A stretch of DNA of 64,000 nt from assembly GCA_017991315.1 (NCBI GenBank), contig JAGOQS010000001.1:620001-684000 (forward strand), written 5' to 3'. The stretch's first letter is position 1. Every line of letters begins with the position of its first letter. The position numbers were made by a program, and so were the translations under genes. Source of the stretch: Ferrovibrio sp. GTDB taxonomy: Bacteria > Pseudomonadota > Alphaproteobacteria > Ferrovibrionales > Ferrovibrionaceae. The notes beneath the pieces were generated by a model. The model saw nothing but the letters and a program-made list of their open reading frames with translations, made no database searches and had not been told where the DNA came from. This document shows positions 29,389 to 39,259 of the stretch, piece after piece.

Positions 29389-30057
29389 ATGACAGAGAAA
29401 CCGCCCCTCCAGATCGAAATAATCCCGGTTACCCCGTTCCAGCAGAATTGCAGCCTGGTGTGGTGTACCGCCAGCATGCGCGGCGCCCTGGTGGATGCCG
29501 GCGGCGAGCCGGACAGGCTGCTGGAGGCAGTTAAGCGCCAGGGCGTGACGCTGGAAAAGCTGCTGGTCACCCATGGCCACCTGGACCATGCCGGGGCAGT
29601 GATGGAACTCTCGGAAAAGCTGAACCTGCCGATCGAGGGGCCGCATCGCGAGGACCAGTTCTGGATCGACGGCATGCCCAAGGCGGCGCAGCAATATGGT
29701 TTTCCGCCCAGCCGCAGTTTCACGCCGGGCCGCTGGCTGGAGCAGGGCGATACCGTCACGCTTGGCGACCTCATCCTCGATGTCTACCACTGCCCCGGCC
29801 ATACGCCGGGCCATGTGGTGTTCGTCCACCCTGAAAGCCGCGTGGCTCTGGTTGGCGACGTGCTATTCCGTGGCTCCATTGGCCGCACCGACTTCCCGCG
29901 TGGCAACCATGAACAGCTCATCAAAGCCATCCGCGAGCGCCTGTTCCCGCTCGGCGACGACATCACCTTCGTGCCCGGCCATGGCCCGCTTTCCACCTTC
30001 GGCGCCGAGCGCCGCAGCAACCCCTTCGTGTCTGATCTCGCCCTGGGATTGGCCTGA
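29389..30057 (+). CDS. MBL-fold metallohydrolase, glyoxalase II-like (YcbL type)
   Basis: The 222-residue protein has THGHLDHAGA, the HxHxDH metal motif, and later YHCPGHTPGHVVF, VGDVLFRGSIGRTDFP and FVPGHGPLSTFGAERRSNPF. These are the type II hydroxyacylglutathione-hydrolase pattern, YcbL branch. It may hydrolyse S-lactoylglutathione or related thioesters. The gap before it (29155-29388) holds no recognisable gene. Confidence 0.9.
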   Translation: MTEKPPLQIEIIPVTPFQQNCSLVWCTASMRGALVDAGGEPDRLLEAVKRQGVTLEKLLVTHGHLDHAGAVMELSEKLNLPIEGPHREDQFWIDGMPKAAQQYGFPPSRSFTPGRWLEQGDTVTLGDLILDVYHCPGHTPGHVVFVHPESRVALVGDVLFRGSIGRTDFPRGNHEQLIKAIRERLFPLGDDITFVPGHGPLSTFGAERRSNPFVSDLALGLA

Positions 30058-30148
30058 GTTCCTGGGGGTTGGCCTAAGTTCCAGTTGTTAAAGGATTATT
30101 TACCCTTTTTTACGTGCCAGGACCGGGGATTCATGGTAAATATTAACC

Positions 30149-30805
30149 ATGGTTCAGTCGGTCACGGGCAGCAATCTGCTCGCAGTCTTTCCGGCCTCAG
30201 CCGCGGCGCGCAATCTGGCCCAACAGAATTTGGTCCTGCCGTCCCCGTTGCCCTCGCCCCAAGAACAGGCGCAGCAGCGGGCGTCTTCTGTTGTGCGCTT
30301 CAACGCACCGACTTTAAGCAATGCCACGCTCGCGACCCTGCAGGATGCCGCTTTGCGCTCGCAGGTATCGCCGGAATTGAATGGCAGCAACACAGCGGCT
30401 GACAGCGACAGTGCCTCGCGCGCGGCAGAGGCTTATAGCCTGGCGGCGAATTCGCTGCGGCCGTTGATCGCGCTCGGCACCGCGCCGGGTCCGGTGCCGA
30501 ATCTGCAGGCGCTGGCGCCAGGTGCCGCAGAGCAGAGCGACGAAGCCGGGAATAGCCGCGCGGCGCAGCGTCAGCAGAGCGAGCGGAGCCAGGAGAATGA
30601 GCGCGGCCAGTCGCGGATCAACGGCGATCAGGAACGCTCGAACCCGCTGCTGGCGCCGGAGCGGCAGAATTTCTCCAACCCGGCCGCTGTGGCGGCGCCA
30701 GTGGCAGCCGGCGGCAATAGCAACAATTCTGCCGCCAGCAATGTCGTGCCTGGCAGCGCCCGTATCGGCGCCACGCTGGGCGTGCGGATTGATCTCGGCG
30801 CCTGA
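30149..30805 (+). CDS. Low-complexity Ala/Ser/Gln/Asn-rich protein of unknown function
   Basis: The 218-residue protein is unlike any family I recognise. Its N-terminal third is Ala/Leu/Gln-rich, the centre (about residues 125-165) is very polar (QRQQSERSQENERGQSR) and the rest is Asn/Ala-rich, ending in GARIGATLGVRIDLGA-like SARIGATLGVRIDL. It is probably disordered. No signal peptide. Codon use resembles the neighbours, so it is a likely real gene. Confidence 0.5.
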   Translation: MVQSVTGSNLLAVFPASAAARNLAQQNLVLPSPLPSPQEQAQQRASSVVRFNAPTLSNATLATLQDAALRSQVSPELNGSNTAADSDSASRAAEAYSLAANSLRPLIALGTAPGPVPNLQALAPGAAEQSDEAGNSRAAQRQQSERSQENERGQSRINGDQERSNPLLAPERQNFSNPAAVAAPVAAGGNSNNSAASNVVPGSARIGATLGVRIDLGA

Positions 30806-30936
30806 CGCTGCCGTCCTGCCGGTGGCGTGCCGCCTACGGCGCCGATAAGGCTTTCCCTCTCGTTTATGATATAGCATGCTGCAGTGCGGCAGAGATTTGG
30901 GTGGTCCGCGCCGCTGCGCGTTTCAGAAGACGGATC

Positions 30937-31989
30937 ATGACATCCATGCGTTTGCTGCTCGGTGCCGCCTTGGGGGCTGTTTTCGCCATGTCCCTGCCTG
31001 CCTTGCCGCCGGCCGGACAGTCAGCATTCCCGCATTGGCCCGAGGCTGCGGCCAACGAACTGCTCGATAGTGCCCTGCGCAAATTCCGCGGCCAGAAACT
31101 GCCGGCCGGCATTGCCAGTTCCAATGGCCGGTTGGAAGCCGACTATGTCGATATCGCCACCAAGCTACCCGGTCGCCTCGCCGCGATGCTGGTGGAGGAG
31201 GGCGACATGGTGCGCGCCGGTAGCGTGGTGGCCCGCCTGGAGACGACCGAGATCGATGCGCAGTTGCGTGCCGCCGAGGCGCAGGTGCGCCGCGCCGAAC
31301 GAAGCCGCGACCAGGCCCAGGCCACCTTGACGATGCGCGCCAGCGACCGCAGCCTGGCACGCCAGGAAATGGAACGCGCCGACGCCTTGCAGCAGCGCGG
31401 TTTCGCCTCCGAGCAGGCGCGCGACCAGCGCCGCAGCCAATTGCGCTCCGCGGAGGCTGCCTATATGGCGGCCCAGGCGGCCCTGGAAGAGGCGCGCGCA
31501 GCCATCGACGTGGCTAACGCGGAGACCGACCGTCTGCGCAGCGTGCTGCAGGACACGGTGCTGCTGGCGCCGCGCGATGGCCGCGTGCAATACAAGCTGG
31601 CGCAGGCCGGCGAAGTGGTGGCAGCCGGGACCAGGGTGGCCACGCTGCTTGATCCCAGCGACATCTACATGACCATCTTCCTGCCCGCCCGCGATGCCGG
31701 GCGCCTTGGCATCGGCGACGAAGCGCGGCTGAAGCTGGACCCTTATCCAGATTTCGTGGTGCCGGCGAAGGTGAGCTTCGTGGCCAGCGAAGCGCAGTTC
31801 ACGCCGAAATCGGTGGAAACCGCCGATGAGCGTGAGAAGCTGGCCTTCCGGGTCAAGCTGCGCATCGATCCGGCGTTGCTGAAGCAGTATGAAAGCCTGG
31901 CCAAGACCGGGGTACGTGGCATCGGCTATGTGCGCACGCGCAGCGACATCGCCTGGCCGAAGCAACTCGCTGTTTCGCTGCCGCAATGA
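30937..31989 (+). CDS. HlyD-family membrane fusion protein (YbhG/YhiI-like)
   Basis: The 350-residue protein starts MTSMRLLLGAALGAVFAM with an N-terminal membrane segment. It then has a lipoyl half (ADYVDIATKLPGRLAAMLVEEGDMVRAGSVVARLE), a long coiled-coil hairpin (about residues 95-205) and a beta-barrel region (VATLLDPSDIYMTIFLPARDAGRLGIGDEARLKL). It overlaps the RbbA-like gene by 4 nt and should bridge that ABC system to the outer membrane. Confidence 0.92.
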   Translation: MTSMRLLLGAALGAVFAMSLPALPPAGQSAFPHWPEAAANELLDSALRKFRGQKLPAGIASSNGRLEADYVDIATKLPGRLAAMLVEEGDMVRAGSVVARLETTEIDAQLRAAEAQVRRAERSRDQAQATLTMRASDRSLARQEMERADALQQRGFASEQARDQRRSQLRSAEAAYMAAQAALEEARAAIDVANAETDRLRSVLQDTVLLAPRDGRVQYKLAQAGEVVAAGTRVATLLDPSDIYMTIFLPARDAGRLGIGDEARLKLDPYPDFVVPAKVSFVASEAQFTPKSVETADEREKLAFRVKLRIDPALLKQYESLAKTGVRGIGYVRTRSDIAWPKQLAVSLPQ

Positions 31990-34760
31990 CTTCGGCTGCC
32001 GCATCGGCGCCGATTCCCGCTCTGGCCGATGTCGCGGCGAGTCTCGGGCAGGTCAGTCACCGCTATGGCGGCCGGCTGGCGCTGGATAATGTCTCGCTGC
32101 AGATTCCGGCCGGCCGCATGTGCGGTCTGATCGGACCGGATGGCGTTGGCAAATCCACCCTGCTGGCCTTGATCGCCGGTGTGCGGCGGCTGCAAAGCGG
32201 CAGCATCGCGGCGCTGGGCGGCGACATGCGCGATGCCGATCATCGCCGCGCCTCCTGTGCCCGGCTGGCCTATATGCCGCAGGGCCTGGGCCGCAATCTC
32301 TATCCCACGCTCAGCGTGCGCGAAAATCTCGATTTCTTTGGCCGCCTGTTCGGCCAGGGCGCCGAGGAACGCGCCAGCCGCATCGACATGCTGCTCAAGG
32401 CTACCGGCCTCGACCCGTTTCCCGACCGCCCTGCCGGCAAGCTTTCCGGCGGCATGCGGCAGAAACTCGGGCTGTGCTGCGCGCTGATTCATGATCCCGA
32501 CCTGTTGCTGCTGGACGAGCCGACCACCGGCGTCGATCCGCTGTCGCGCCGGCAATTCTGGGAATTGATCGGTCGCATGCGCGCGAGCCGGCCGCAGATG
32601 AGCGTGGTGGTTGCCACCGCCTATATGGAAGAAGCCGAGCGGTTCGACTGGCTGGCGGCAATGGATGATGGTCGCGTTACGGCCAGCGGCGCGCCGGACG
32701 AGATCAAGGCGATGAGCGGCGCGGCAAGCCTGGAAGCGGCCTTTGTCGCCCTGCTGCCCGAGGCCAAGCGCGCCGGCTTTGAGCCGGTGCGGCCAGAGCC
32801 GCGCCAGGCATTGGCGGGGCCGCCGGCCATCGAGGCGGAAGGACTGACCTGCCGCTTCGGCGATTTCACCGCCGTGGACAATGTCAGCTTCCGTATCGGG
32901 CGCGGCGAGATTTTCGGCTTTCTCGGCTCCAATGGCTGCGGCAAGACCACGACGATGAAGATGCTGACCGGCCTGTTGCCGGCAACTGCCGGCACGGCCC
33001 GGTTGTTCGGCGAGCCGCTGCGGGTGAACGACATGGCGACGCGGCGCCGGGTCGGCTACATGTCGCAGAGCTTCTCGCTTTATGGCGAATTGACGGTGCG
33101 GCAGAATCTGGAATTGCATGCCCATCTCTTTCGCCTGCCGGCGGCGACGATCGCGGCGCGCATCGAGGAACTGCTCGACCGTTTCGCGCTGCGCGACATG
33201 GCCATGGTTCTGCCTGATGCCCTGCCGCTGGGCCTGCGCCAGCGGCTGCAACTGGCCGTGGCGGTGTTGCATCGGCCGGAGGTGCTGATCCTTGATGAGC
33301 CGACTTCCGGTGTCGATCCGGTGGCCCGAGAGGCTTTTTGGCGCATCCTGATGGAGTTGTCGCGCCGCGACGGCGTGACCATTTTTCTCTCGACGCATTT
33401 CATGAACGAGGCCGAACGCTGCGACCGCATCTCGCTGATGCATGCCGGCCGTGTGCTGGCGGTGGGGACGCCGGCTGAACTGACCGCCACACGCGGCGCC
33501 GCGCGGTTGGAAGATGCCTTCATCGCCTATCTCGCCGAGGCGATGCCGGAGGCCGGCAAGGCCGCCGGAGCGGCAGGAGAGGTGGGGGCGACGCCGGACA
33601 TGGCCGATGCCGCTGCGGCCGCGCCGCCGCGCCGGCTGGACTGGAGCCGCGCCTGGGCCTATGCCCGGCGTGAGGCGATGGAGATCATGCGCGATCCGCT
33701 GCGGCTGGCTTTCGCCCTGCTGGGGCCGCTGCTGCTGATGCTCACCTTCGGCTATGGCATTTCCTTCGATGTCGAGAACCTGACCTATGCCGTCTACGAT
33801 CAGGACCGCACGCGGGAGAGCCGCGACTATGCCGAGAGCTTTGCCGGCACCGCGATCTTCAAGGAACAGGTGCCACTCAGCGATGTTGCCGACGCGGAAC
33901 GCCGGCTGGGCGTTGGCGCGCTGACGCTCGCCATCGAGATTCCCGCCGGCTTCGGCCGCGATCTGCTGCAAGGACGCCAGCCGGCCGTGTCGGTATGGAT
34001 CGACGGCGCCATGCCGTTCAGGGCCGATACGGCGCGCGGCTATGTCGAGGCGGTGACGTTGGCCTATGTGGCGGAACAAATGCGCCGGCGGCTCGGCAAT
34101 GCACCCAGCCTGCTGCCGATCAATATCGAAACCCGGTTTCGCTACAACCAGGATTTCAAGAGCATCTATGCCATCGCGCCGGGCATCCTGATGCTGATGC
34201 TGGCACTGATCCCGGCCATGCTCACCGCTGTTGGCGTGGTGCGGGAGAAAGAAACCGGCGCCATCGCCAATTTCCGCGCCACGCCGGTAAACCAGGTGGA
34301 GTTCCTGTTCGGCAAGCAACTGCCCTATGCCGGGATAGCGCTGCTCAGCTTCCTCACCCTGATGGCGCTGATCCTCTATGTCTTCGCCGTGCCGGTGCGC
34401 GGCTCCGGCCTGGCGCTCTGTCTCGGCGCGCTGCTCTATGTGTTCGGCACCACCGGCTTCGGCATCCTGATCTCGTCCTTCACCCGGAGCCAGGTGGCTG
34501 CCATCTTCGCCACTGCGATCATCACCATCATTCCGGCGGTGAATTTTTCCGGTCTGCTGGTGCCGGTTTCCTCCCTGGAAGGGCCGGGCCGGCTGCTGGG
34601 GCTGGCCTTCCCGGCATCTTGGTTCCAGCAAGTCAGCATCGGCACCATCACCAAGGGGCTTGGCTTCGCCGAATTGTGGCCCGATCTGCTGATGCTCTCG
34701 GTTTTCGCGGTCGGCTACCTCGGCATCGCCGTGCTGGCGTTGCGCAAGCAGGAGGCGTGA
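31986..34760 (+). CDS. rbbA: RbbA-like ABC transporter: two ATPase domains fused to ABC-2 permease
   Basis: The 924-residue protein contains two nucleotide-binding domains and a permease. NBD1 (about residues 15-250) has Walker A GPDGVGKST, signature LSGGMRQK and Walker B LLLLDEPTTGVDP. NBD2 (about 280-510) has GSNGCGKTT, a degenerate signature LPLGLRQRL and LILDEPTSGVDP. The permease (about 550-920) has a large periplasmic loop after the first TM helix and five TM helices at the end. This is the YhiH/RbbA arrangement with MFP and YhhJ-like permease, a drug or lipid exporter by inference. Confidence 0.92.
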   Translation: MTSAAASAPIPALADVAASLGQVSHRYGGRLALDNVSLQIPAGRMCGLIGPDGVGKSTLLALIAGVRRLQSGSIAALGGDMRDADHRRASCARLAYMPQGLGRNLYPTLSVRENLDFFGRLFGQGAEERASRIDMLLKATGLDPFPDRPAGKLSGGMRQKLGLCCALIHDPDLLLLDEPTTGVDPLSRRQFWELIGRMRASRPQMSVVVATAYMEEAERFDWLAAMDDGRVTASGAPDEIKAMSGAASLEAAFVALLPEAKRAGFEPVRPEPRQALAGPPAIEAEGLTCRFGDFTAVDNVSFRIGRGEIFGFLGSNGCGKTTTMKMLTGLLPATAGTARLFGEPLRVNDMATRRRVGYMSQSFSLYGELTVRQNLELHAHLFRLPAATIAARIEELLDRFALRDMAMVLPDALPLGLRQRLQLAVAVLHRPEVLILDEPTSGVDPVAREAFWRILMELSRRDGVTIFLSTHFMNEAERCDRISLMHAGRVLAVGTPAELTATRGAARLEDAFIAYLAEAMPEAGKAAGAAGEVGATPDMADAAAAAPPRRLDWSRAWAYARREAMEIMRDPLRLAFALLGPLLLMLTFGYGISFDVENLTYAVYDQDRTRESRDYAESFAGTAIFKEQVPLSDVADAERRLGVGALTLAIEIPAGFGRDLLQGRQPAVSVWIDGAMPFRADTARGYVEAVTLAYVAEQMRRRLGNAPSLLPINIETRFRYNQDFKSIYAIAPGILMLMLALIPAMLTAVGVVREKETGAIANFRATPVNQVEFLFGKQLPYAGIALLSFLTLMALILYVFAVPVRGSGLALCLGALLYVFGTTGFGILISSFTRSQVAAIFATAIITIIPAVNFSGLLVPVSSLEGPGRLLGLAFPASWFQQVSIGTITKGLGFAELWPDLLMLSVFAVGYLGIAVLALRKQEA

Positions 34761-34761
34761 G

Positions 34762-35886
34762 ATGCTGCGTGTGCTCGGCAATATCTGGCATCTCGGCTGC
34801 AAGGAACTGCGTGGCCTGCGCGCCGATCCGGTGATGCTGGTGCTGATCATCTACACATTCACCCTGGCGGTCTATTCGGTGTCGAAGGGCATGAATTTCG
34901 ATGTCGAGCGCGCCTCGGTCGCCTATGTCGACGAAGACCGCTCGCCGCTGTCGCGCCGCATCGTCGCGGCGATCCGGGAACCTTATTTCCAGCCGCCGCA
35001 GCCGGTGACGCCGGGCGAGATAGATCCGCGCATGGATAGGGGGCGCTTCGTCTTCGTGCTGGAAATCCCGCCGCATTTTGAGCGCGACCTGCGCGATGGC
35101 CGCCGGCCATCGCTGCAGATCGATATCGATGCCACCGCCATGGCCACGGCCGGAAATGGCGCCAATTATCTCAGCAACATCATCACCAGCGAGGTGCTGA
35201 CATATCTCGGCGGTGCCGGCAGCGACAGGATGCCGGTGAATGTGGTGATCAGCACCCGGTTCAACCCGAACGGCCAGTCGTCCTGGTTCATGGCGGTGAT
35301 GCAGGTGATCAACAACATCACCATCCTGTCGGTGATTCTCACCGGCGCGGCGTTGATCCGCGAACGCGAGCATGGGACCATCGAACATCTGCTGGTAATG
35401 CCAGTGACATCGCTGGAAATCATGCTGGCGAAAATATGGGCCAACGGCCTGGTGGTACTTGTGGCCGCCAGCCTGTCGCTCACCCTGGTGGTGCAACTGC
35501 TGCTCGGAATCCCGATTGTCGGATCGGTGCCGCTATTTCTGTTCGGCGCCGCCATCTATATGTTTTCCGTCACCGCGCTGGGCATTCTGATCGCCACCAT
35601 CGCCGGATCGATGGCGCAGTTTGGCCTGCTGGCGATGCCGATCCTGATCGTGCTCAACCTGCTGTCCGGCAGCACCACGCCGCTGGAAAGCATGCCCGAC
35701 TGGCTGCGGCTGGCGGTGCAATTCTCGCCAGCGACGCAATTCGTCGCCTTCGCGCAGACGGTGCTCTATCGCGGCACAGACCTGGCCGGGGCCTGGGGCT
35801 ATCTCGTGATGCTGGCCGGTATCGGCTGCGGCTTCTTCCTTCTGGCGCTGCTCCGCTTCAAGCGCATGCTGGCGCAGATCAATTAG
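34762..35886 (+). CDS. ABC-2 type permease (YhhJ family)
   Basis: The 374-residue protein has an N-terminal TM helix (VMLVLIIYTFTLAVYSVS), a large periplasmic domain and five C-terminal TM helices (VINNITILSVILTGAALIREREHGTIEHLLVMP is the ABC-2 signature). It is the second permease half for the RbbA-like protein, starting 1 nt after it. Its stop overlaps the convergent fah gene by 8 nt. Confidence 0.92.
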   Translation: MLRVLGNIWHLGCKELRGLRADPVMLVLIIYTFTLAVYSVSKGMNFDVERASVAYVDEDRSPLSRRIVAAIREPYFQPPQPVTPGEIDPRMDRGRFVFVLEIPPHFERDLRDGRRPSLQIDIDATAMATAGNGANYLSNIITSEVLTYLGGAGSDRMPVNVVISTRFNPNGQSSWFMAVMQVINNITILSVILTGAALIREREHGTIEHLLVMPVTSLEIMLAKIWANGLVVLVAASLSLTLVVQLLLGIPIVGSVPLFLFGAAIYMFSVTALGILIATIAGSMAQFGLLAMPILIVLNLLSGSTTPLESMPDWLRLAVQFSPATQFVAFAQTVLYRGTDLAGAWGYLVMLAGIGCGFFLLALLRFKRMLAQIN

Positions 35887-36862
35887 ACGAGCGTACCACG
35901 CGCTGGTCGATGGCGCCGAAGATCGAGCGCCCGGCGCGGTCGAACATCTCGATCCGCACGCGGTCGCCGAATTTCAGGAAACCGGTTTTCGGCTTGCCCT
36001 CGTTGATCGTCTCGATCATGCGGATTTCGGCCAGGCAGGAGAAACCCCGGCTGGCATCGCGGTTCGAAACCGTGCCGGAGCCGACGATGCAGCCGGCGCG
36101 CAGCCGCCGCGTCCTGGCGGCATGGGCGATCAATTGCGCCAGGCTGAACTGCATGTCGTCGCCGGCTTCAGGCGCGCCGAACTTGGTGCCGTTGATATGG
36201 CTGACCAGCGGCAGGTGGATTTTCTCGTCCTTCCAGGCATCGCCGAGTTCGTCCGGCGTCACCGCCACGGGCGAGAAGGCAGTGGAGGGCTTGCCGTGGA
36301 AAAAGCCGAAGCCCTTGGCCAGTTCGTTCGGGATCAGGTTGCGCAAGGATACATCGTTGACCAGCAGCAGCAATCGGATATGGCCTGCGGCGGCCTCGGC
36401 CGAGACGCCCATCGGCACATCGCCGGTGATAGCCGCCACTTCGCCTTCCAGGTCGATGCCATAGGCTTCGTCGGCAACCAGGATATCCTCGGTGGGCCCA
36501 AGGAAATCATCCGAGCCGCCCTGGTACATCAGCGGGTCATGCAGGAATTCCGGCGGCATTTGCGCGCCGCGTGCCTTGCGCACCAGTTCCACGTGGTTGA
36601 GGTAGGCCGAGCCATCGCACCATTGGAAGGCGCGCGGCAATGGTGCTGCAAGCTTGGTGGCGTCGAAGGCGAGGGCGGCGCCAGCCTCACCGGCATTCAG
36701 CGCCATTGAGGCGGCTTCCAGCTTGGGTGCCGCCACGGCCCAGGAATCGAGCGCCAGTTGCAGCGTCGGCACCAGGCTATCGACGGGCAGCATTTTCGTC
36801 AGGTCGTGGCTGACGACGCAGAGACGGCCGTCGCGGCCATGATTCAGCGAAGCGAGTTTCAT
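35879..36862 (-). CDS. Fumarylacetoacetate hydrolase family protein (fumarylacetoacetase)
   Basis: The 327-residue protein matches bacterial FAH: metal ligands in GIDLEGEVAAITGD and LLVNDVSLRNLIPNEL, then GFGFFHGKPSTAFSPVAVTPDELG and GSGTVSNRD. It cleaves fumarylacetoacetate to fumarate and acetoacetate, the last step of tyrosine breakdown. It is the third gene after hppD and hmgA on this strand, with 16 nt to hmgA, which supports that role over other FAH-fold enzymes. Confidence 0.92.
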   Translation of the reverse strand: MKLASLNHGRDGRLCVVSHDLTKMLPVDSLVPTLQLALDSWAVAAPKLEAASMALNAGEAGAALAFDATKLAAPLPRAFQWCDGSAYLNHVELVRKARGAQMPPEFLHDPLMYQGGSDDFLGPTEDILVADEAYGIDLEGEVAAITGDVPMGVSAEAAAGHIRLLLLVNDVSLRNLIPNELAKGFGFFHGKPSTAFSPVAVTPDELGDAWKDEKIHLPLVSHINGTKFGAPEAGDDMQFSLAQLIAHAARTRRLRAGCIVGSGTVSNRDASRGFSCLAEIRMIETINEGKPKTGFLKFGDRVRIEMFDRAGRSIFGAIDQRVVRSSN

Positions 36863-36878
36863 CTTGGTCTAATCCTGA

Positions 36879-38057
36879 CTATTCGGCGGCGTGGCGGAAG
36901 CCTTGCGGATTCCAGCTCGCGACATAGCCGCCGAATTCGACGCTTTCGGCCGCGGGTGAGACATCCAGGGCATCGCGGGTATCCAGCATCACCGCCACTT
37001 CATCCAGCATGCGCGGCGGCGCCGGAACATTGCTAGCCTGCTTCGCTGCCTTGGTCGCCATCTGGAAGGCCTTGGGATGTGGCCCATGCGGGAAGCCGCA
37101 GGGGTGCAGCGTGATCATGCCGGGATGAATGTTGTCGCGGCTGAAAAACTGGCCGTGGTGATAGAAGATCACCTCGTCGTAATCGTCGTTGTTATGGAAG
37201 AAGGGCAGCTTCAGCGCGTCGGGATCGCTTTCCGCCGGGCGCGGCACAAAGGTGCAGACCACGAAGCGGCTGGCCAGGAAGGTGGTGTGGGCCGAAGGCG
37301 GCAGGTGGTAGCGGTGGCTCATCAGGGGGCGGATATCGCGCCAGTTCAGTTTCACCGGGGCGAGGTCGCCCTTCCAGCCCACGGCATCGAGCGGGTTGAA
37401 CGGATAGGTGACGGTGGAAAGCGTGTCGCGCCGCTTGATCACCACGCGCCAGGTTTCGCTGCTGCTCTGCTGTGCCTTGAAGGCATCATCCAGCGCCGGG
37501 ATTTCCAGCACTGCGGGATCGAAGATGGCATGCGGGCCGACCAGCCCCTTTTCCGGCAGGCGGTAACTGTCGTTGGTCGCCTCGATCAGCAGCAGCTTGG
37601 TTTCCGCCGAAGGCTCGAGCCGCCACATGGTACCGCGCGGCAGCATGATATAGTCGCCCTCGGTGTAGCGCAGATGGCCGAAATCGCAGTAGAGCGAGCC
37701 GTAGCCGGCATGCACGAACAGCAATTCATCGCCATCACCGTTGCGCACCAGATGATCCATCTTCTCAGCGATGGTGCCGGTGCGGTATTTCACATGGGCA
37801 TTGCCGAGCAGCAGCCGCGCATCCCAGGGCGAATTGCCATGGCTGGTGAATTTCGTGGTGTCGAAGGCGCGCGGTTTGAGCGGGCCTTCCCAGTCGATCC
37901 AGCCGGTGGGCGGATGCGCATGGTAGAAATGCGCCGCCGGACCAAAGAAACCTTCCTTGCCCATCTCGCGCTCATAGGTGCCGGCGGGCAGGGCAACATG
38001 CGCCTGCCGCGAGGCATTGCCCTCGCTATGGGTCATCGGAATCCAGGTCTTTGCCAT
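36879..38057 (-). CDS. hmgA: Homogentisate 1,2-dioxygenase
   Basis: The 392-residue enzyme opens the ring of homogentisate. Fe(II) site residues are in NNDDYDEVIFYHHGQFFSRD (the conserved Glu) and TLHPCGFPHGPHPKAFQ (His). The protein is somewhat shorter than the about 440-residue classical form. It has the strong RBS CGGAGGAAACGCC before ATG 38057. It lies between hppD and the fumarylacetoacetase. Confidence 0.93.
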   Translation of the reverse strand: MAKTWIPMTHSEGNASRQAHVALPAGTYEREMGKEGFFGPAAHFYHAHPPTGWIDWEGPLKPRAFDTTKFTSHGNSPWDARLLLGNAHVKYRTGTIAEKMDHLVRNGDGDELLFVHAGYGSLYCDFGHLRYTEGDYIMLPRGTMWRLEPSAETKLLLIEATNDSYRLPEKGLVGPHAIFDPAVLEIPALDDAFKAQQSSSETWRVVIKRRDTLSTVTYPFNPLDAVGWKGDLAPVKLNWRDIRPLMSHRYHLPPSAHTTFLASRFVVCTFVPRPAESDPDALKLPFFHNNDDYDEVIFYHHGQFFSRDNIHPGMITLHPCGFPHGPHPKAFQMATKAAKQASNVPAPPRMLDEVAVMLDTRDALDVSPAAESVEFGGYVASWNPQGFRHAAE

Positions 38058-38096
38058 GGCGTTTCCTCCGTTTGTATTGTTAGGCGCTTCTTTTCG

Positions 38097-39182
38097 TTAG
38101 GCGTTGGCCTTAAGCACACCGCGGCGGATTTGGTCGAGTTCTATGGATTCGAACAGCGCCTTGAAGTTGCCTTCGCCGAAGCCGTCATTGCCCTTGCGCT
38201 GGATGATCTCGAAGAAAATCGGGCCGATCACCGTGTCGGTGAAAATCTGTAAGAGCAGGCCTTGGCCGGCAGTTGGCGCGCCATCGATCAGGATGCGCAA
38301 TTCGCGCAGGCGGTCCAGATTCTCGCCATGGCCCGGTACGCGTTTATCGACGCCATCGTAGTAGGTGCTGAGCGTATCCTGGAATGGCACGTCGCGGCCG
38401 CGCATGTTGCTCACGGTGGCATAGATGTCGTCGCTGCCCAAAGCCACATGCTGGATGCCTTCGCCATGATAGGCGTGCAGGTATTCCATGATCTGCGACT
38501 TGTCGTCGGAGCTTTCGTTGATCGGGATGCGGATCTTGCCGCAGGGGCTGGTCATGGCCTTGGACTTCAGGCCGGTCAGCTTGCCCTCGATGTCGAAATA
38601 CTTGATCTCGCGGAAGCCGAACAGACGCTCGTAGAAATCCGCCCATTCGCCCATGCGGCCACGGTGCACGTTATGGGTCAGGTGATCGATATAGGTGAGG
38701 CCGCAGCCGGCCGGATTGCGCTCGACCGCCTTGCCATCGGCGCCTTCGATGGGCACGAAATCGACGTCGTAGATGGTGCCGCGCGGGCCGTAACGGTCGA
38801 CCAAGTAGATCAGGCTGTCGCCAATGCCCTTGATCGCCGGGATGTTCAGCTCCATCGGGCCAGCCTTGTTCTCGACGCCCCAGGCGCCGAGCGAAACGGC
38901 ACGCTTGTAGGCAAAGGCGGCATCCTTGACGCGGAAGGCGATGGCGCAGATGCAGGGGCCGTGGATGCGGGCGAAGCTCTGGGCGAAGCTCGCCGGCTCG
39001 GCATTGAGGATGAAGTTCACATCGCCCTGGCGATAGAGCGTCACATTCTTGGAGCGATGCCGCGCGACGGCGACGAAGCCCATGCGCTCGAACAGGGCGG
39101 CAAGCTTCTCTGGCTCCGGCGCGGCATATTCCACGAATTCGAAGCCGTCGGTGCCCATCGGGTTGTCCCAGAGATCGGCCAT
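38097..39182 (-). CDS. hppD: 4-hydroxyphenylpyruvate dioxygenase
   Basis: The 361-residue Fe(II) enzyme converts 4-hydroxyphenylpyruvate to homogentisate. It has two vicinal-oxygen-chelate domains; iron ligands fall in YIDHLTHNVHRGRM, GEGIQHVALGSDDI and GPIFFEIIQRKGNDGFGEGNF. Its RBS GGAGGAAACC lies before ATG 39182. It heads the hppD-hmgA-fah operon, divergent from the MarR regulator, with a palindrome between. Confidence 0.96.
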   Translation of the reverse strand: MADLWDNPMGTDGFEFVEYAAPEPEKLAALFERMGFVAVARHRSKNVTLYRQGDVNFILNAEPASFAQSFARIHGPCICAIAFRVKDAAFAYKRAVSLGAWGVENKAGPMELNIPAIKGIGDSLIYLVDRYGPRGTIYDVDFVPIEGADGKAVERNPAGCGLTYIDHLTHNVHRGRMGEWADFYERLFGFREIKYFDIEGKLTGLKSKAMTSPCGKIRIPINESSDDKSQIMEYLHAYHGEGIQHVALGSDDIYATVSNMRGRDVPFQDTLSTYYDGVDKRVPGHGENLDRLRELRILIDGAPTAGQGLLLQIFTDTVIGPIFFEIIQRKGNDGFGEGNFKALFESIELDQIRRGVLKANA

Positions 39183-39220
39183 TGGTTTCCTCCATGGGGA
39201 ATTTGCATCTGCCCCGCATA

Positions 39221-39240
39221 TTAGTTACATTTGTAACTAA
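39221..39240. promoter_or_regulatory. Palindromic operator between hppD and marR-type gene
   Basis: TTAGTTACATTTGTAACTAA is a perfect inverted repeat with 8-bp arms and a 4-bp centre. It is strikingly AT-rich in a GC-rich genome, lies 39 nt upstream of hppD and 20 nt upstream of the MarR gene, and has the size of a MarR dimer site. It probably controls both directions. Confidence 0.75.
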
Positions 39241-39259
39241 ATCAAGCGAGACCGCGCCC

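Noticed and set aside
31926-34850. 974-codon open frame antisense to the RbbA-like gene
   Set aside because: His/Gln/Arg-rich antisense artefact of GC-rich codons; the opposite strand has full ABC motifs.
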